Source: Luminiphilus sp. (lineage in GTDB: Bacteria; Pseudomonadota; Gammaproteobacteria; Pseudomonadales; Halieaceae). Taken from it: a DNA stretch of 5,677 nucleotides. A program made the translations under genes and the position numbers. The notes beneath the pieces were generated by a model. That model searched no databases and was not told the DNA's origin. It saw only the letters and a program-made list of their open reading frames with translations. This document shows positions 1-5,677 of the stretch, piece after piece (the stretch's first letter is position 1; each line of letters opens with the position of its first letter). The stretch lies in NCBI GenBank assembly GCA_024638905.1, contig JAHEJH010000179.1, positions 1-5,677 of the forward strand, in the 5' to 3' direction.

Positions 1-115
1 AAGCTTCAAGATTCCTCGCCAAGTGCGCTTTATAGAAGATTGGCCGATGGGCGCGACGAAGATACTGAAGTCCACGCTTCGCGATCAGCTCCTCGCAGAG
101 ATAGCACCCGTCTGA
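1..115 (+). CDS. AMP-forming acyl-CoA synthetase, C-terminal end only (partial)
   Basis: The first complete codon begins at base 2 and 37 codons run to a TGA at 113-115; the gene starts outside the window. The residues read S-F-K-I-P-R near the start, then E-D-W-P-M-G-A-T-K-I-L-K. This is the C-terminal subdomain signature of the ANL superfamily (acyl-CoA synthetases, AMP-binding). The K-I-P-R strand comes first, followed by the P-x4-K motif whose lysine contacts the acyl-adenylate in the first half-reaction. The P-M-x-A-T-K form is common in medium/long-chain and aromatic acyl-CoA ligases. The enzyme would join a carboxylic acid to CoA with ATP, giving AMP and pyrophosphate, in the cytoplasm. 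It converges on the minus-strand hydratase gene, with 42 bases between the stop codons. Family assignment is fairly secure despite the short fragment; substrate is unknown. Confidence 0.8.
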   Translation, partial: SFKIPRQVRFIEDWPMGATKILKSTLRDQLLAEIAPV

Positions 116-157
116 AGTTACTATTCCAACGCCCGCTGCCGCTCTTTTAGAGATCGG

Positions 158-604
158 CTAGCGTCGCGACGGAATACGAGCCTTCGCCTCGCCTTTCAGG
201 ATGGTCTCGCCCTTTTGATTCCGTTGCCACACGGCGCAGGTCACAATCCCGCCGCCTGCCTCCTCAGGCGCCAAGGCGAGCACCTCCCCACCGCAGGTCA
301 AAGTGTCGTCAGGAAACACGTTGGCGGCAAAGCGCATCTTGGTCGCCACCAAATCCCAGGGATCGTGTAGCAGGGCGGTGAAATAACGATAGAGGTAAGC
401 CTGATTCAGTGGCCCCTGCTGCACCACATCGGGCAGGCCCCGTTCCTGCGCATATACGCGATCCAGATGCAGCGGGTTGGTGTCTCTCAAAATCAGCGCA
501 ATGGGGATGTAGTCGTAGCGGTCCATGGGCCCCAGATCGACGCTGGGCAGCGCCATCGCGACCTCGTAATCCTCAAACCAGGCTTTGCTAATCGGCGCCG
601 TCAT
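158..604 (-). CDS. MaoC-type (R)-specific enoyl-CoA hydratase / dehydratase, catalytic hotdog subunit
   Basis: A 148-residue single-hotdog protein of the MaoC/hydratase-2 family, which adds water to trans-2-enoyl-CoA or removes it from 3-hydroxyacyl-CoA in the cytoplasm. Residues 40-48 read R-D-T-N-P-L-H-L-D. Asp41 and His46 keep the five-residue spacing of the catalytic dyad known from PhaJ-type hydratases, and Asn43 and Pro44 are also typical. Further along, V-F-P-D-D-T-L near residues 96-102 matches the strand where the family usually has P-G-D-T-L. The length is normal for one hotdog domain. The ATG at 604-602 overlaps the stop of the upstream gene as ATGA, and no good Shine-Dalgarno lies before it, so translation is probably coupled. 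It most likely pairs with the upstream N-terminal-type hotdog protein to make a double-hotdog enzyme. The stop is TAG at 160-158. Substrate unknown. Confidence 0.88.
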   Translation of the reverse strand: MTAPISKAWFEDYEVAMALPSVDLGPMDRYDYIPIALILRDTNPLHLDRVYAQERGLPDVVQQGPLNQAYLYRYFTALLHDPWDLVATKMRFAANVFPDDTLTCGGEVLALAPEEAGGGIVTCAVWQRNQKGETILKGEAKARIPSRR

Positions 605-1062
605 TTGAACAGGATGTAGGATTGCTGGCCGGACATCAGCAGTTCCCCCTGTTCGCCAGTCTTGATGTCGAAAGTGACCTCGACTACGTCAAACGTCTGC
701 TTGCCCTGCTTCTCATACACATCGCTTATCACTGCCGAGATAGCAACAGATTCTCCCACCAACAGGGGCCGGTGAAACTCAATGGACTGCTCTCCGAACA
801 TAGCCGTGCCCGTTCGGTAATCAAACAGAAAGTCTTCCTGCCAATCGAAGGTTTTTAACAGCCCCAGCACCGCAACAAATGGCGCAAAGGAGGGTGGCGC
901 CAAGCGTCCTGAGGCTGCCTCAGCGCCACTTTCAGAACCATCAGTTGGCGCGCTGTCTGGCTCAACGACCACACTTAGGAAGTCATTCACGTCGACTTCA
1001 GATACGGTGTAGTTCGCGGCCCGCAACGGGCGACCGATCAGGGCTGTACGGTCAACGGTCAA
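601..1062 (-). CDS. FAS1-like / MaoC N-terminal-type hotdog dehydratase subunit (TTG start)
   Basis: A 153-residue protein resembling the N-terminal MaoC-like dehydratase domain (FAS1-like dehydratase region). It opens with L-I-G-R-P-L (residues 8-13), has a Y-T-V-S-E-V-D-V segment at 18-25, the A-P-P-S-F element at 55-59, and E-F-H-R-P-L-L-V-G-E at 95-104, matching the family's x-x-H-x-P-L-x-x-G-D strand. No Asp-x4-His dyad is visible, so it is probably the non-catalytic, substrate-shaping half of a heterodimer with the next gene, as in split hydratases such as mycobacterial HadAB/HadBC or ChsH1/ChsH2 (family analogy). Residues 36-53 form a Ser/Ala/Gly/Glu-rich low-complexity insertion. The start codon is TTG: no ATG or GTG lies just upstream, the first internal Met is residue 88, and an AGGGGG site sits 4 bases before the TTG. 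The stop overlaps the start of the next gene. Confidence 0.82.
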   Translation of the reverse strand: MTVDRTALIGRPLRAANYTVSEVDVNDFLSVVVEPDSAPTDGSESGAEAASGRLAPPSFAPFVAVLGLLKTFDWQEDFLFDYRTGTAMFGEQSIEFHRPLLVGESVAISAVISDVYEKQGKQTFDVVEVTFDIKTGEQGELLMSGQQSYILFK

Positions 1063-1066
1063 GTTT

Positions 1067-1072
1067 CCCCCT
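1067..1072 (-). promoter_or_regulatory. Shine-Dalgarno site that fixes the TTG start of the FAS1-like hotdog gene
   Basis: Reading the minus strand, AGGGGG lies four bases before the TTG at 1062-1060. No ATG or GTG is available in frame nearby, so this purine-rich site is the main support for initiation at TTG. The spacing is slightly short but workable. Confidence 0.55.
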
Positions 1073-1082
1073 GAGTGATTGA

Positions 1083-1113
1083 CGCAAGAAAAAGCCGGGC
1101 AAGGCCCGGCTTT
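1083..1113 (-). terminator. Intrinsic terminator after the HyuB-like gene
   Basis: On the minus strand, AAAGCCGGGC and GCCCGGCTTT form a perfect 10-base-pair stem (arms 1113-1104 and 1100-1091) around a three-base CTT loop. The end of the stem runs into TTTTTCTT, giving a T-rich tail. The hairpin starts 24 bases past the HyuB-like stop. On the + strand the stem is followed by TTTCC, which is much poorer, so the minus-strand orientation is preferred. The T-tract ends only about 20 bases before the TTG of the downstream hotdog gene, so it may act as a partial terminator or attenuator between the two gene pairs. Confidence 0.8.
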
Positions 1114-1137
1114 CCAGCAACACAGATGGCAAGCTTA

Positions 1138-3060
1138 TCAGCCGCGCGCCATCTTGATGCGGCCCTTGGGCTTGGGCTGTTCCTCAAGGAACTTGAGCGC
1201 CCAAGCCTGAAACTCCGGTTGGCGCGGTGCATCCAGCCCGGTCTCTTTCTTGCAGCGCTTCTTGAGCTCCGCAATATCGCCGCCGCGGTCAAACATTTTG
1301 ACCTTGCCACGTTGCTTAGCCATTTTGGCGCGCAACGCCTTGGTCTTTTTCTCGTCAACCGTGTGGTCAGCATTCATCACCACACCGTAACGCTTGGCGC
1401 CCTCGACCGAGACCAGACCCGCCCGCACGTCGAACTCAACACGCTCGGTTTCCCGCTTCAAGGGGTCCCCACAGCCTCCCCCACCCCAGGTATTGAAGTA
1501 GAGAATGTCACCGGCATTCACGGTAATCCGGTCACACTTACTGGGCATCATTTCTTCACTACCGTCGGTGCGCTTCAGAATCTTTTCCGAGCGACGTCCC
1601 GGCAAGCCACCGTTAACGCCCCATGGATAGGTCAACCAGCGGTCATCGTGAATAGAGATGGTGCCTGGTTCGAGGAAGCAGTACCCCATACGCAGGCCGT
1701 TACCACCGCGGTTATAGCCCGCACCACCGCTGTCGGTGATCGTCTCGTACGCTTCGATACGCAGCGGGAAGTAGCTCTCCAAGAACTCGTTGGGCACGTT
1801 GGTAAAGCTGGGCCACAGCGAGTGTCCGTCGGGCCCGTCGCCCGAGGGCTTGCCGGGGATCCCGCCAAAGCCAATGGAGTACAGCTGATACCACTCGCCA
1901 TTTTTGTCGTAACCCGAGTACATGAAGTGCGGGCTGTCCGAGAAACCGGCACCTGCCAGAAAGTCCGGATCCCCCTGGCCCAAAAGACCGCCCAGCACGT
2001 CAAAAATCCGCCCAAGCGCGTGGGTACGACACGAGAGTGCCGCGGGTTCACGTGGCTTCAGCAGCGTTCCCTCAGGAATGTGCACTTCCATCAGATCATA
2101 AAAGCCATCGTTAAACATAATCTGAGGGTCAAATACCATGATCATGTAGACGCCGCAGAACATCTTGAACATCTCTTCGTTGAGATAAAAATTGATAGAG
2201 CTGATCGACTGCGGGTCGGTGCCTTCAAAATCAAAAATGACTTTGTCTTTGTCACGCCACATTGAGCACTTGATGCGGTACGGGCCCATGCCCAGACCGT
2301 CATCACAAATGTAGTCCTCGAAGTACTGTTTTTTCGTGGGCACGGTGTCCTTGATCAGCTTACCCATAGCCCGCTTGTTCCGTGCCAAAAGCTCGTCCAG
2401 AGCCGAGTAATACTCATCATCACCGAAGCGCTCCGCCATCTCGATGACGCGCTTCTCGGCGGTCCGCATGGCGGCAACGAGAGCGTTAAAGTCACTGCGG
2501 TTCCAGGTCGGCATGCGACTGTTGTGCAGAATCAAATTCAGCACGTCGGTCTGCAGCTCGTCGTTTTTAAAGATCTTAAGCGGCGGCACGCGAATACCTT
2601 CCTCAAAAATCTCTCGAGCGTCGGTTGGCAGACTGCCTGGTACCTTGCCGCCCACGTCAGTCATGTGACCAAACATGGCGGCGTAGGCAATCAGCCGGCC
2701 ATCCTTGAAGATCGGCCGCAGTAACAGCCAGTCATTGATGTGACTGATCGCGCCGTTACAGGCGTAGGGGTCGGTGGTCAGGAACAGGTCACCCTCTTCG
2801 ATGGTGCCGTCGTAGGCCTCTTTAAAGCCGTGGATAAAGCTACCGAACTGGCCGACCACCATCTTGCCTTCCAAATTGGCGATCATCGGGAACATATCGT
2901 TTTGCTCACGAATCCCCGGCGACATCGCCGTCCGAAACACGACCGCATCCATCTCGTAGCGGGCGTTCATCATCGCGTTTTCGATGATGTCGAGGGTGAT
3001 TGGGTCGATATCCTTACGCTTGAATTTCTTGGTATTGGTTTCAACGATTGTTGCAGGCAT
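1138..3060 (-). CDS. HyuB-like subunit (hydantoinase B / oxoprolinase / acetone carboxylase alpha family)
   Basis: A 640-residue protein spanning the whole Hydantoinase_B domain. Motifs in order: the A-R-Y-E-M-D-A-V segment (33-40) and S-P-G-I-R-E-Q-N-D (47-55), matching the family's S-P-x-I-x-E-x-x-D; T-D-P-Y near 96-99; S-H-I-N-D (106-110); H-M-T-D-V-G-G (132-138) then P-G-S (141-143); E-E-G-I-R-V-P-P (153-160); D-S-G-G-A-G-Y-N-R-G-G (443-453); and G-G-G-G-C-G-D-P-L (526-534) before D-V-R-A-G-L-V-S. In characterised relatives this subunit works with a HyuA ATPase subunit, either opening cyclic amides or carboxylating ketones; acetone carboxylase alpha binds a metal. A Lys-rich tail (about 570-640) follows the core. 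It starts at ATG with GGGGAG six bases upstream, 16 bases after the HyuA-like stop, so the two are surely co-transcribed. It ends in tandem TGA TAA. Hydrolase and carboxylase cannot be separated by motif alone. Confidence 0.9.
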   Translation of the reverse strand: MPATIVETNTKKFKRKDIDPITLDIIENAMMNARYEMDAVVFRTAMSPGIREQNDMFPMIANLEGKMVVGQFGSFIHGFKEAYDGTIEEGDLFLTTDPYACNGAISHINDWLLLRPIFKDGRLIAYAAMFGHMTDVGGKVPGSLPTDAREIFEEGIRVPPLKIFKNDELQTDVLNLILHNSRMPTWNRSDFNALVAAMRTAEKRVIEMAERFGDDEYYSALDELLARNKRAMGKLIKDTVPTKKQYFEDYICDDGLGMGPYRIKCSMWRDKDKVIFDFEGTDPQSISSINFYLNEEMFKMFCGVYMIMVFDPQIMFNDGFYDLMEVHIPEGTLLKPREPAALSCRTHALGRIFDVLGGLLGQGDPDFLAGAGFSDSPHFMYSGYDKNGEWYQLYSIGFGGIPGKPSGDGPDGHSLWPSFTNVPNEFLESYFPLRIEAYETITDSGGAGYNRGGNGLRMGYCFLEPGTISIHDDRWLTYPWGVNGGLPGRRSEKILKRTDGSEEMMPSKCDRITVNAGDILYFNTWGGGGCGDPLKRETERVEFDVRAGLVSVEGAKRYGVVMNADHTVDEKKTKALRAKMAKQRGKVKMFDRGGDIAELKKRCKKETGLDAPRQPEFQAWALKFLEEQPKPKGRIKMARG

Positions 3061-3076
3061 TGTTATCTCCCCTCGC

Positions 3077-5137
3077 TCAAGCTGACGGTGCTATCAGGAT
3101 GTTGCCGAATTTGTCGACGTTACCGGTATGCCCGGACAGAATGACCGTGGTCGAATCCATCTCGAGTACGATCGCGGGTCCGTCGATTTTGTTACCGGCT
3201 TTCAACTGATCCCGTCGGTATAGGTTTGCTTCCATATTCTTGCCGTCCATGAAGACTTTTGAAGTCCCGATCTTGGCTGCAGCGATCGGCGTGCGGCTGC
3301 CAGAGCCAGTCACTTTCTTGGCGTCGATTTCGGCGCTCTTGCCTTGCGCCACCGCCCGAACGTTCACAATTTCCTTGTCCGCGTCGAGCGCAAAGGTAAA
3401 CAACTGACGGTGCATGTCATCAAACGGGTCGCCAATTATCGACAGGCCCTTGGACTTAAGCTTTTTGAGGTCGAAATCGACCGTCAGCGTGAGCCCCTGT
3501 CCGGAATAACGAATATCCGCTTGATAGGTCACCGAACGATGCGCCTTGGGAACGCCTTCTTTTTCGAGCGTTTTGAGCGCTTTATTCGCCAGCTGTTGAT
3601 AGGTTTTAGTCAGCTCAGCGGGCGAGATATTGGCGAAACGCCGGATAAAGGTTCGCGAGGCTTCGTCGCGCACGCGCGTGGTCGCGTCTCCGTAAGCACA
3701 CAGCACGCCGGGGCCAGGGGGAATAATCACTGGCCAGCTATTCATTAACTTGCCGAGCGCATTGGCGTGCAGAGGACCCGCACCACCAAAACCAATCAGC
3801 GCAAAGTCACGGGGGTCAAAGCCCTGCTCTACCGACACCAGCCGGAGTGCTCCGTACATGTTCTCGTTCACAATATCGATGATGCCCGCGGCGGCGCGCT
3901 TCACCGAAATACCCAACGCGTCCGCAACTGGCTTGATCGCTTTTTCGGCGAGGTCCTTACGGATCTCCATATCGCCACCCAGCCGCACTTCACTGGGCAA
4001 GTATCCCAGTACCACGTTAGCGTCGGTCACGGTCGGCAGGTCACCACCTTTGTTGTAGGCAGCCGGTCCCGGTTCGGCACCGGCACTCTCGGGGCCTACG
4101 CGCAAGGCGCCCGTGAGTTCAGGCACGTGAGCGATCGAACCACCCCCAGCACCCACAGTGCGCACATCCACAGAGGATGCTCTTACGGTCACATCGCCAA
4201 CCGTTGTCTCCCTCCTCAGCTGTGCATTGCTGTCCTGCACCAGTGCCACGTCGGTAGAGGTACCGCCCATGTCGAAGGTCAGCAGGTTTTCAAATCCCGC
4301 CTGTTTGGCGACCCAGACGGCGCCAGATACACCACCAGCGGGTCCTGACATCAACAGATTCACTGGCAGGGATTGGGCGACCTTTGCCGAGGCCATGCCA
4401 CCGTCAGAACGGAGGATATGAAGCTTCACGTCCTTCATTTTCGCCTTGAGTTTTCGCTCAAGGCTTTTCACGTAAGCGGCTACTTTCGGGCGAACGTAGG
4501 AGTTCGCCACCGTCGTAATCGTGCGCTCGTACTCCTGCATCTCGGGTACCACGTCATAAGAGAGCGAGACCGGAATACCGGGAAGCACCTGCTTGGCGAT
4601 TTTCTCCACTTCCTTCTCGTGGGCCGGATTGGCGTAGGAATTGACCAGAGAAATCGTCAACGCCTCAATACTTTCTTTCTTAAGCTTTTTCAGCTCTTTA
4701 GTCAGTGCACCCTTGTTCAGCTTTCGCACCACCGAGCCGTCAGCGGCCATGCGCTCATCCGCCTCAATCGTGCACGACAGCGGAGCCAGCGGCTGGCTCT
4801 TGTTATAGATCACCCAACCCCCGAGCCCGCCGGGCACATAGGAACGCGCAATCTGCAGTACCTGTCGATAGCCTTTAGTGGTCACCAATCCCACTTTAGC
4901 CCCGGTTCCAGTCAGGACCGTGTTAGTCGCGACCGTGGTGCCGTGCATTACTTGCGCGATTTCGGAGGGATCCACCCCGGCGTTGTCACAGACCTTTGCG
5001 ACACCGTTCATCACACCGATAGAGGAATCAGCCGGCGTACTCGGGACTTTCGCGGTATGGATGGAACCTGATTTTTCATCAACGAGAATCAGGTCGGTAA
5101 ATGTGCCGCCGACGTCGACACCAAGACGATAAGGCAT
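3077..5137 (-). CDS. HyuA-like ATPase subunit (hydantoinase A / oxoprolinase / acetone carboxylase beta family)
   Basis: A 686-residue, full-length HyuA-family protein with an ASKHA-type ATP-binding fold. The N-terminal Hydant_A_N domain (about 4-180) opens with G-V-D-V-G-G-T-F-T-D (6-15), the first phosphate loop, then H-G-T-T-V-A-T-N-T (65-73). The Hydantoinase_A domain (about 195-490) carries S-G-P-A-G-G-V (264-270), the second phosphate motif F-D-M-G-G-T-S-T-D (288-296), V-G-A-G-G-G-S-I-A (328-336), G-P-E-S-A-G-A-E-P-G-P (348-358) and G-F-G-G-A-G-P-L-H (449-457). A beta-rich C-terminal domain follows (about 530-686). The family uses ATP to phosphorylate a substrate carbonyl, and the HyuB partner completes hydrolysis or carboxylation. 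A strong AGGAGG lies five bases before the ATG. It is the first gene of the minus-strand operon, divergent from the CoA-transferase. No small gamma-type subunit, as in acetone carboxylase, is visible beside it. Confidence 0.92.
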   Translation of the reverse strand: MPYRLGVDVGGTFTDLILVDEKSGSIHTAKVPSTPADSSIGVMNGVAKVCDNAGVDPSEIAQVMHGTTVATNTVLTGTGAKVGLVTTKGYRQVLQIARSYVPGGLGGWVIYNKSQPLAPLSCTIEADERMAADGSVVRKLNKGALTKELKKLKKESIEALTISLVNSYANPAHEKEVEKIAKQVLPGIPVSLSYDVVPEMQEYERTITTVANSYVRPKVAAYVKSLERKLKAKMKDVKLHILRSDGGMASAKVAQSLPVNLLMSGPAGGVSGAVWVAKQAGFENLLTFDMGGTSTDVALVQDSNAQLRRETTVGDVTVRASSVDVRTVGAGGGSIAHVPELTGALRVGPESAGAEPGPAAYNKGGDLPTVTDANVVLGYLPSEVRLGGDMEIRKDLAEKAIKPVADALGISVKRAAAGIIDIVNENMYGALRLVSVEQGFDPRDFALIGFGGAGPLHANALGKLMNSWPVIIPPGPGVLCAYGDATTRVRDEASRTFIRRFANISPAELTKTYQQLANKALKTLEKEGVPKAHRSVTYQADIRYSGQGLTLTVDFDLKKLKSKGLSIIGDPFDDMHRQLFTFALDADKEIVNVRAVAQGKSAEIDAKKVTGSGSRTPIAAAKIGTSKVFMDGKNMEANLYRRDQLKAGNKIDGPAIVLEMDSTTVILSGHTGNVDKFGNILIAPSA

Positions 5138-5169
5138 ATTGGCCTCCTCTTGTTATTGATCTTCTAATG

Positions 5170-5198
5170 ATCGCAACGCGAGTCGCAGGGTTCAGCAA
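5170..5198 (-). promoter_or_regulatory. Weak candidate sigma70 promoter for the HyuA/HyuB operon
   Basis: On the minus strand, TTGCTG (5198-5193) and TGCGAT (5175-5170) are separated by 17 bases. The -35 is fair but the -10 matches TATAAT at only three positions, so this would need an activator if real. It would give a leader of roughly 25 bases ending in the strong AGGAGG site. Nothing better was found on this strand. Confidence 0.2.
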
Positions 5199-5203
5199 AC
5201 TGC

Positions 5204-5221
5204 GAGTGCCTAGCGGCACTC
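5204..5221. promoter_or_regulatory. 18-base palindrome, candidate operator between the divergent promoters
   Basis: GAGTGCC and GGCACTC are perfect 7-base inverted arms around TAGC. The element lies just upstream of the weak HyuA-side -35 and about 24 bases upstream of the CoA-transferase -10, a natural position for a regulator serving both genes. No T-tract follows on either strand, so a terminator is unlikely. The cognate regulator is not in the window. Confidence 0.45.
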
Positions 5222-5241
5222 AAAACAATTGACCGGACATT

Positions 5242-5250
5242 TGCTACAAT
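5242..5250 (+). promoter_or_regulatory. Candidate extended -10 promoter of the CoA-transferase gene
   Basis: TGCTACAAT combines an extended -10 TGn with TACAAT, a five-of-six match to the sigma70 -10. No good -35 lies 16-18 bases upstream (AT-rich CAAAAC-type sequence there), which extended -10 promoters tolerate. Transcription would start near 5257, giving a leader of about 80 bases. Confidence 0.45.
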
Positions 5251-5269
5251 TTCGCTTCCGATCCAAAGA

Positions 5270-5293
5270 TGCACCAATCTGCGCACAGGTGCA
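5270..5293. repeat. Inverted repeat TGCACC-N12-GGTGCA in the CoA-transferase leader
   Basis: Perfect 6-base arms at 5270-5275 and 5288-5293 flank a 12-base spacer that itself contains the palindrome TGCGCA (5280-5285). It falls downstream of the candidate -10, at about +14 to +37. It could be a repressor site or a small RNA hairpin in the leader. It may also be chance. Confidence 0.35.
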
Positions 5294-5337
5294 AGGTATC
5301 ATCCCTCCCCCACATCCAAGATTCACTGGAGCTCATC

Positions 5338-5677
5338 ATGATGAAACCCCTCGCCGGCATTCGTGTACTGGCTATTGAGCAGTTTGGCGCGGGCCCTTAC
5401 GGGTCAATGTACCTCGCAGAACTGGGGGCCGAGGTGATCAAGATCGAGAATCGCGCCACGGGGGGCGATCCGTCGCGTCAATCAGGGTCGGTCACCCTCG
5501 CAGAAGACGACAGCGCCTATTTCCAAGCTTTTAACCTCGCCAAAAAAAGCGTGACGCTGAATCTCAAAAGCGACGAGGGCCGCGCACTTTTTCACGAGCT
5601 GGTAAAAACTAGCGATGTGGTCTGGAACAATCTGCGCGGCAGCCAGCCCGCGAAGATGGGGCTGACCTATGACGACC
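5338..5677 (+). CDS. Family III CoA-transferase (CaiB/BaiF), N-terminal part (partial)
   Basis: The first 113 residues of a protein whose family is usually about 380-410 residues long; it runs off the window. It opens with P-L-A-G-I-R-V-L (4-11), has G-P-Y at 19-21, then L-A-E-L-G-A-E-V-I-K-I-E (26-37), the hallmark of family III transferases, a G-G-D-P-S-R (42-47) stretch, the N-L-A-K-K-S-V-T-L-N-L (66-76) motif and S-D-V-V-W-N-N-L-R (92-100). These enzymes move CoA between carboxylic acids via an aspartyl-CoA intermediate; the catalytic Asp, around residue 170 in the family, lies beyond the window. GGAG sits six bases before the first of two adjacent ATGs (5338 and 5341), favouring the first. 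Divergent from the HyuA/HyuB operon. Substrate unknown; racemases of the same fold (alpha-methylacyl-CoA racemase) cannot be fully excluded. Confidence 0.9.
   Translation, partial: MMKPLAGIRVLAIEQFGAGPYGSMYLAELGAEVIKIENRATGGDPSRQSGSVTLAEDDSAYFQAFNLAKKSVTLNLKSDEGRALFHELVKTSDVVWNNLRGSQPAKMGLTYDD

Larger units (their letters stand above)
5138..5337. other. Divergent intergenic region between the HyuA-like and CoA-transferase genes
   Basis: This 200-base stretch must hold the promoters of both the minus-strand HyuA/HyuB operon and the + strand CoA-transferase gene. It contains two inverted repeats, a good + strand extended -10 and only a weak minus-strand promoter candidate. I saw no convincing small gene in it. 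Its position makes it the likely control point for the whole cluster. Confidence 0.7.

Noticed and set aside
1..6. AAGCTT at the very start, suggesting a cloning junction
   Set aside because: The same HindIII site recurs inside the window (for example at 1131-1136), and the reading frame continues through it as a normal acyl-CoA synthetase end, so nothing shows a junction.
116..157. Possible bidirectional terminator between the converging acyl-CoA synthetase and hydratase genes
   Set aside because: Only a four-base CTCT/AGAG hairpin is present, with no supporting T-tract, so it is too weak to call.
1632..2051. A minus-strand open frame of 139 codons inside the HyuB-like gene
   Set aside because: It is an alternative frame of the same strand within a well-supported coding sequence, Arg/Thr/Ser-rich and without motifs.
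1075..2265. A 396-codon open frame on the + strand opposite the HyuB-like gene
   Set aside because: It lies wholly antisense to a gene with clear family motifs along its length, shows no recognisable domain, and its start overlaps the terminator region. It is a shadow of codon bias in the real gene.
3344..5071. Several + strand open frames of 100-230 codons opposite the HyuA-like gene
   Set aside because: All are antisense to a full-length conserved gene and have low-complexity, Arg/His-rich translations without motifs.
5229..5250. TTGACC followed by TACAAT as a classical -35/-10 pair
   Set aside because: The spacing is only 10 bases, far too short for sigma70; the TACAAT was kept as an extended -10 instead.

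Overview
The window looks like a stretch of a bacterial chromosome carrying catabolic acyl-CoA metabolism genes. It is gene-dense, with a mid-50s percent GC estimated by eye, Shine-Dalgarno sites at most genes, short intergenic gaps and an intrinsic terminator. The gene content (acyl-CoA synthetase, paired hotdog hydratases, HyuA/HyuB, family III CoA-transferase) suggests a proteobacterium, perhaps a marine gammaproteobacterium of the Halieaceae/OM60 type. That taxonomic guess rests on gene content alone and is weak. No tRNA, rRNA, CRISPR array, insertion sequence or phage gene was seen.

Layout from left to right: (1) positions 1-115, + strand, the last 37 codons of an AMP-forming acyl-CoA synthetase, converging on (2) a two-gene minus-strand unit at 1062-158. 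This unit is a FAS1-like/MaoC N-terminal hotdog protein with a TTG start, followed with an ATGA overlap by a MaoC-type enoyl-CoA hydratase that carries the Asp-x4-His dyad. (3) An intrinsic terminator on the minus strand at about 1083-1113 separates this pair from (4) the upstream minus-strand pair: HyuA-like ATPase subunit (5137-3077) and HyuB-like subunit (3060-1138), 16 bases apart. (5) A 200-base divergent intergenic region (5138-5337) holds an 18-base palindrome, a candidate extended -10 promoter and a second inverted repeat. (6) A family III (CaiB/BaiF) CoA-transferase starts on the + strand at 5338 and runs off the end.

How the genes may work together (inference): HyuA/HyuB proteins form ATP-dependent enzymes that either hydrolyse cyclic amides (hydantoinase, 5-oxoprolinase) or carboxylate ketones (acetone and acetophenone carboxylases). 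Here they sit among CoA-thioester enzymes: a CoA ligase, a CoA-transferase and a hydratase pair. A carboxylase-like role, giving an acid that is then activated to a CoA thioester and processed by hydration or dehydration, fits this company better than amide hydrolysis. The substrate cannot be read from the sequence. The HyuA/HyuB pair with its CoA enzymes is the best candidate for an undescribed pathway here. Each protein belongs to a known family, so any novelty lies in the combination and substrate.
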